Assembly (NCBI GenBank): GCA_015679605.1
Contig: JAAAVE010000090.1
Location: 1 to 34,480 of the forward strand
Length of the DNA stretch: 34,480 nt
Direction of reading: 5' to 3'
From: Podila epigama
Taxonomy: Eukaryota > Mortierellomycota > Mortierellomycetes > Mortierellales > Mortierellaceae
In this document: one piece after another, positions 34,202 to 34,480 of the stretch
Numbering within the stretch: position 1 is the stretch's first letter
Layout: the number at the start of each line of letters is the position of its first letter
Notes under the pieces: model-generated
What the model was told of the DNA's origin: nothing
Databases searched by the model: none
What the model saw: only the letters and a program-made list of their open reading frames with translations
Translations under genes and position numbers: made by a program

Positions 34202-34480
34202 TTTTGGTGATAAGAGTTGGATTAGGGTAGGTTTGAGGGTAAGGTGTTGTTTTTGTTGTTGCTGTGGAAGCTGTGGTTGAAGCGGATGAGGATGAAGAAG
34301 ATAGAAAAAAAAAAGTGGGAAATGGGATCAGTTTATATACAGTGTTGATGGGTAAAGACAAATATTAGAAAAGGGTTGCTCAAAGTGGACATGGAGGCTG
34401 CATCGAACGGATGGGGAATGAGTGTGTGAGAGTAATGGAAGTGTACCTATCCGTCCTACTTGTCTCTTGTCTCCTAGAAA
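34202..34480 (-). promoter_or_regulatory. Promoter of the secreted tetrad-repeat protein
   Basis: A consensus TATATAAA (34339-34332 on the minus strand) lies 131 bp before the start codon. Between it and the ATG is a T/C-rich leader with a TTTTTTTTTCTATCTTC-like tract. It is the clearest TATA box seen in the window. The remaining sequence to 34480 shows no gene. Confidence 0.65.

Overview
The window looks like nuclear DNA of an early-diverging fungus, most likely Mortierellomycota or another Mucoromycota. Coding regions are cut by many short GT-AG introns of about 50-300 bp. Several proteins are conserved eukaryotic nuclear or trafficking factors (Smc6, Mad1, a Glo3-type ArfGAP, ribosomal protein uL22, a ZNF830-like zinc-finger protein). 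Intergenic DNA is rich in microsatellites and homopolymers, and large low-complexity Ser/Thr/Gln proteins are present. There is no operon structure, phage, insertion sequence or CRISPR array. The phylum call is an inference from gene style and from one leucine-rich-repeat protein of a type I associate with Mortierella-like genomes.

Layout. 71-812 (+) is the 3' end of a gene for an extracellular-looking protein. 1132-3786 (-) encodes an 841-aa disordered protein with one intron. 4634-about 11559 (-) encodes a protein of about 1865 aa, mostly disordered, with one PH domain; its 5' end is the least certain part. 11560-14772 is a gene-poor stretch of 3.2 kb with microsatellites. 14773-19327 (-) is SMC6 in at least ten exons; I reconstructed all junctions by phase and family motifs. 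19537-20868 (+) is an intronless ZNF830/OMCG1-like gene divergent from SMC6. 21261-24466 (-) is a coiled-coil plus leucine-rich-repeat protein. 25091-27196 (+) is GLO3 (ArfGAP2/3) in six exons, the first intron apparently GC-AG. 27465-30663 (+) is MAD1 in eight exons. 31208-32316 (-) is ribosomal protein uL22 (RPL17) in three exons, with a possible C/D snoRNA in its long second intron. 33393-34201 (-) is a small secreted protein built of four-residue A-x-[VI]-x repeats.

Functional themes. SMC6 (Smc5/6 genome-maintenance complex), MAD1 (spindle checkpoint) and the ZNF830-like gene (pre-mRNA processing and genome stability in animals) are genome-maintenance genes lying within about 16 kb. GLO3 acts in Golgi-ER retrograde vesicle traffic and uL22 in the large ribosomal subunit. 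The rest are unrecognised at the family level. I see no co-transcribed system.

The most unusual items are the tetrad-repeat secreted protein with a predicted Kex2 site, replacement of the Mad1 RLK motif by R-M-E beside an intact Mad2-binding motif, the candidate snoRNA in the uL22 intron, the GC-AG intron in GLO3, and a hexamer repeat that reads as coding but is better explained as an intron pyrimidine tract.
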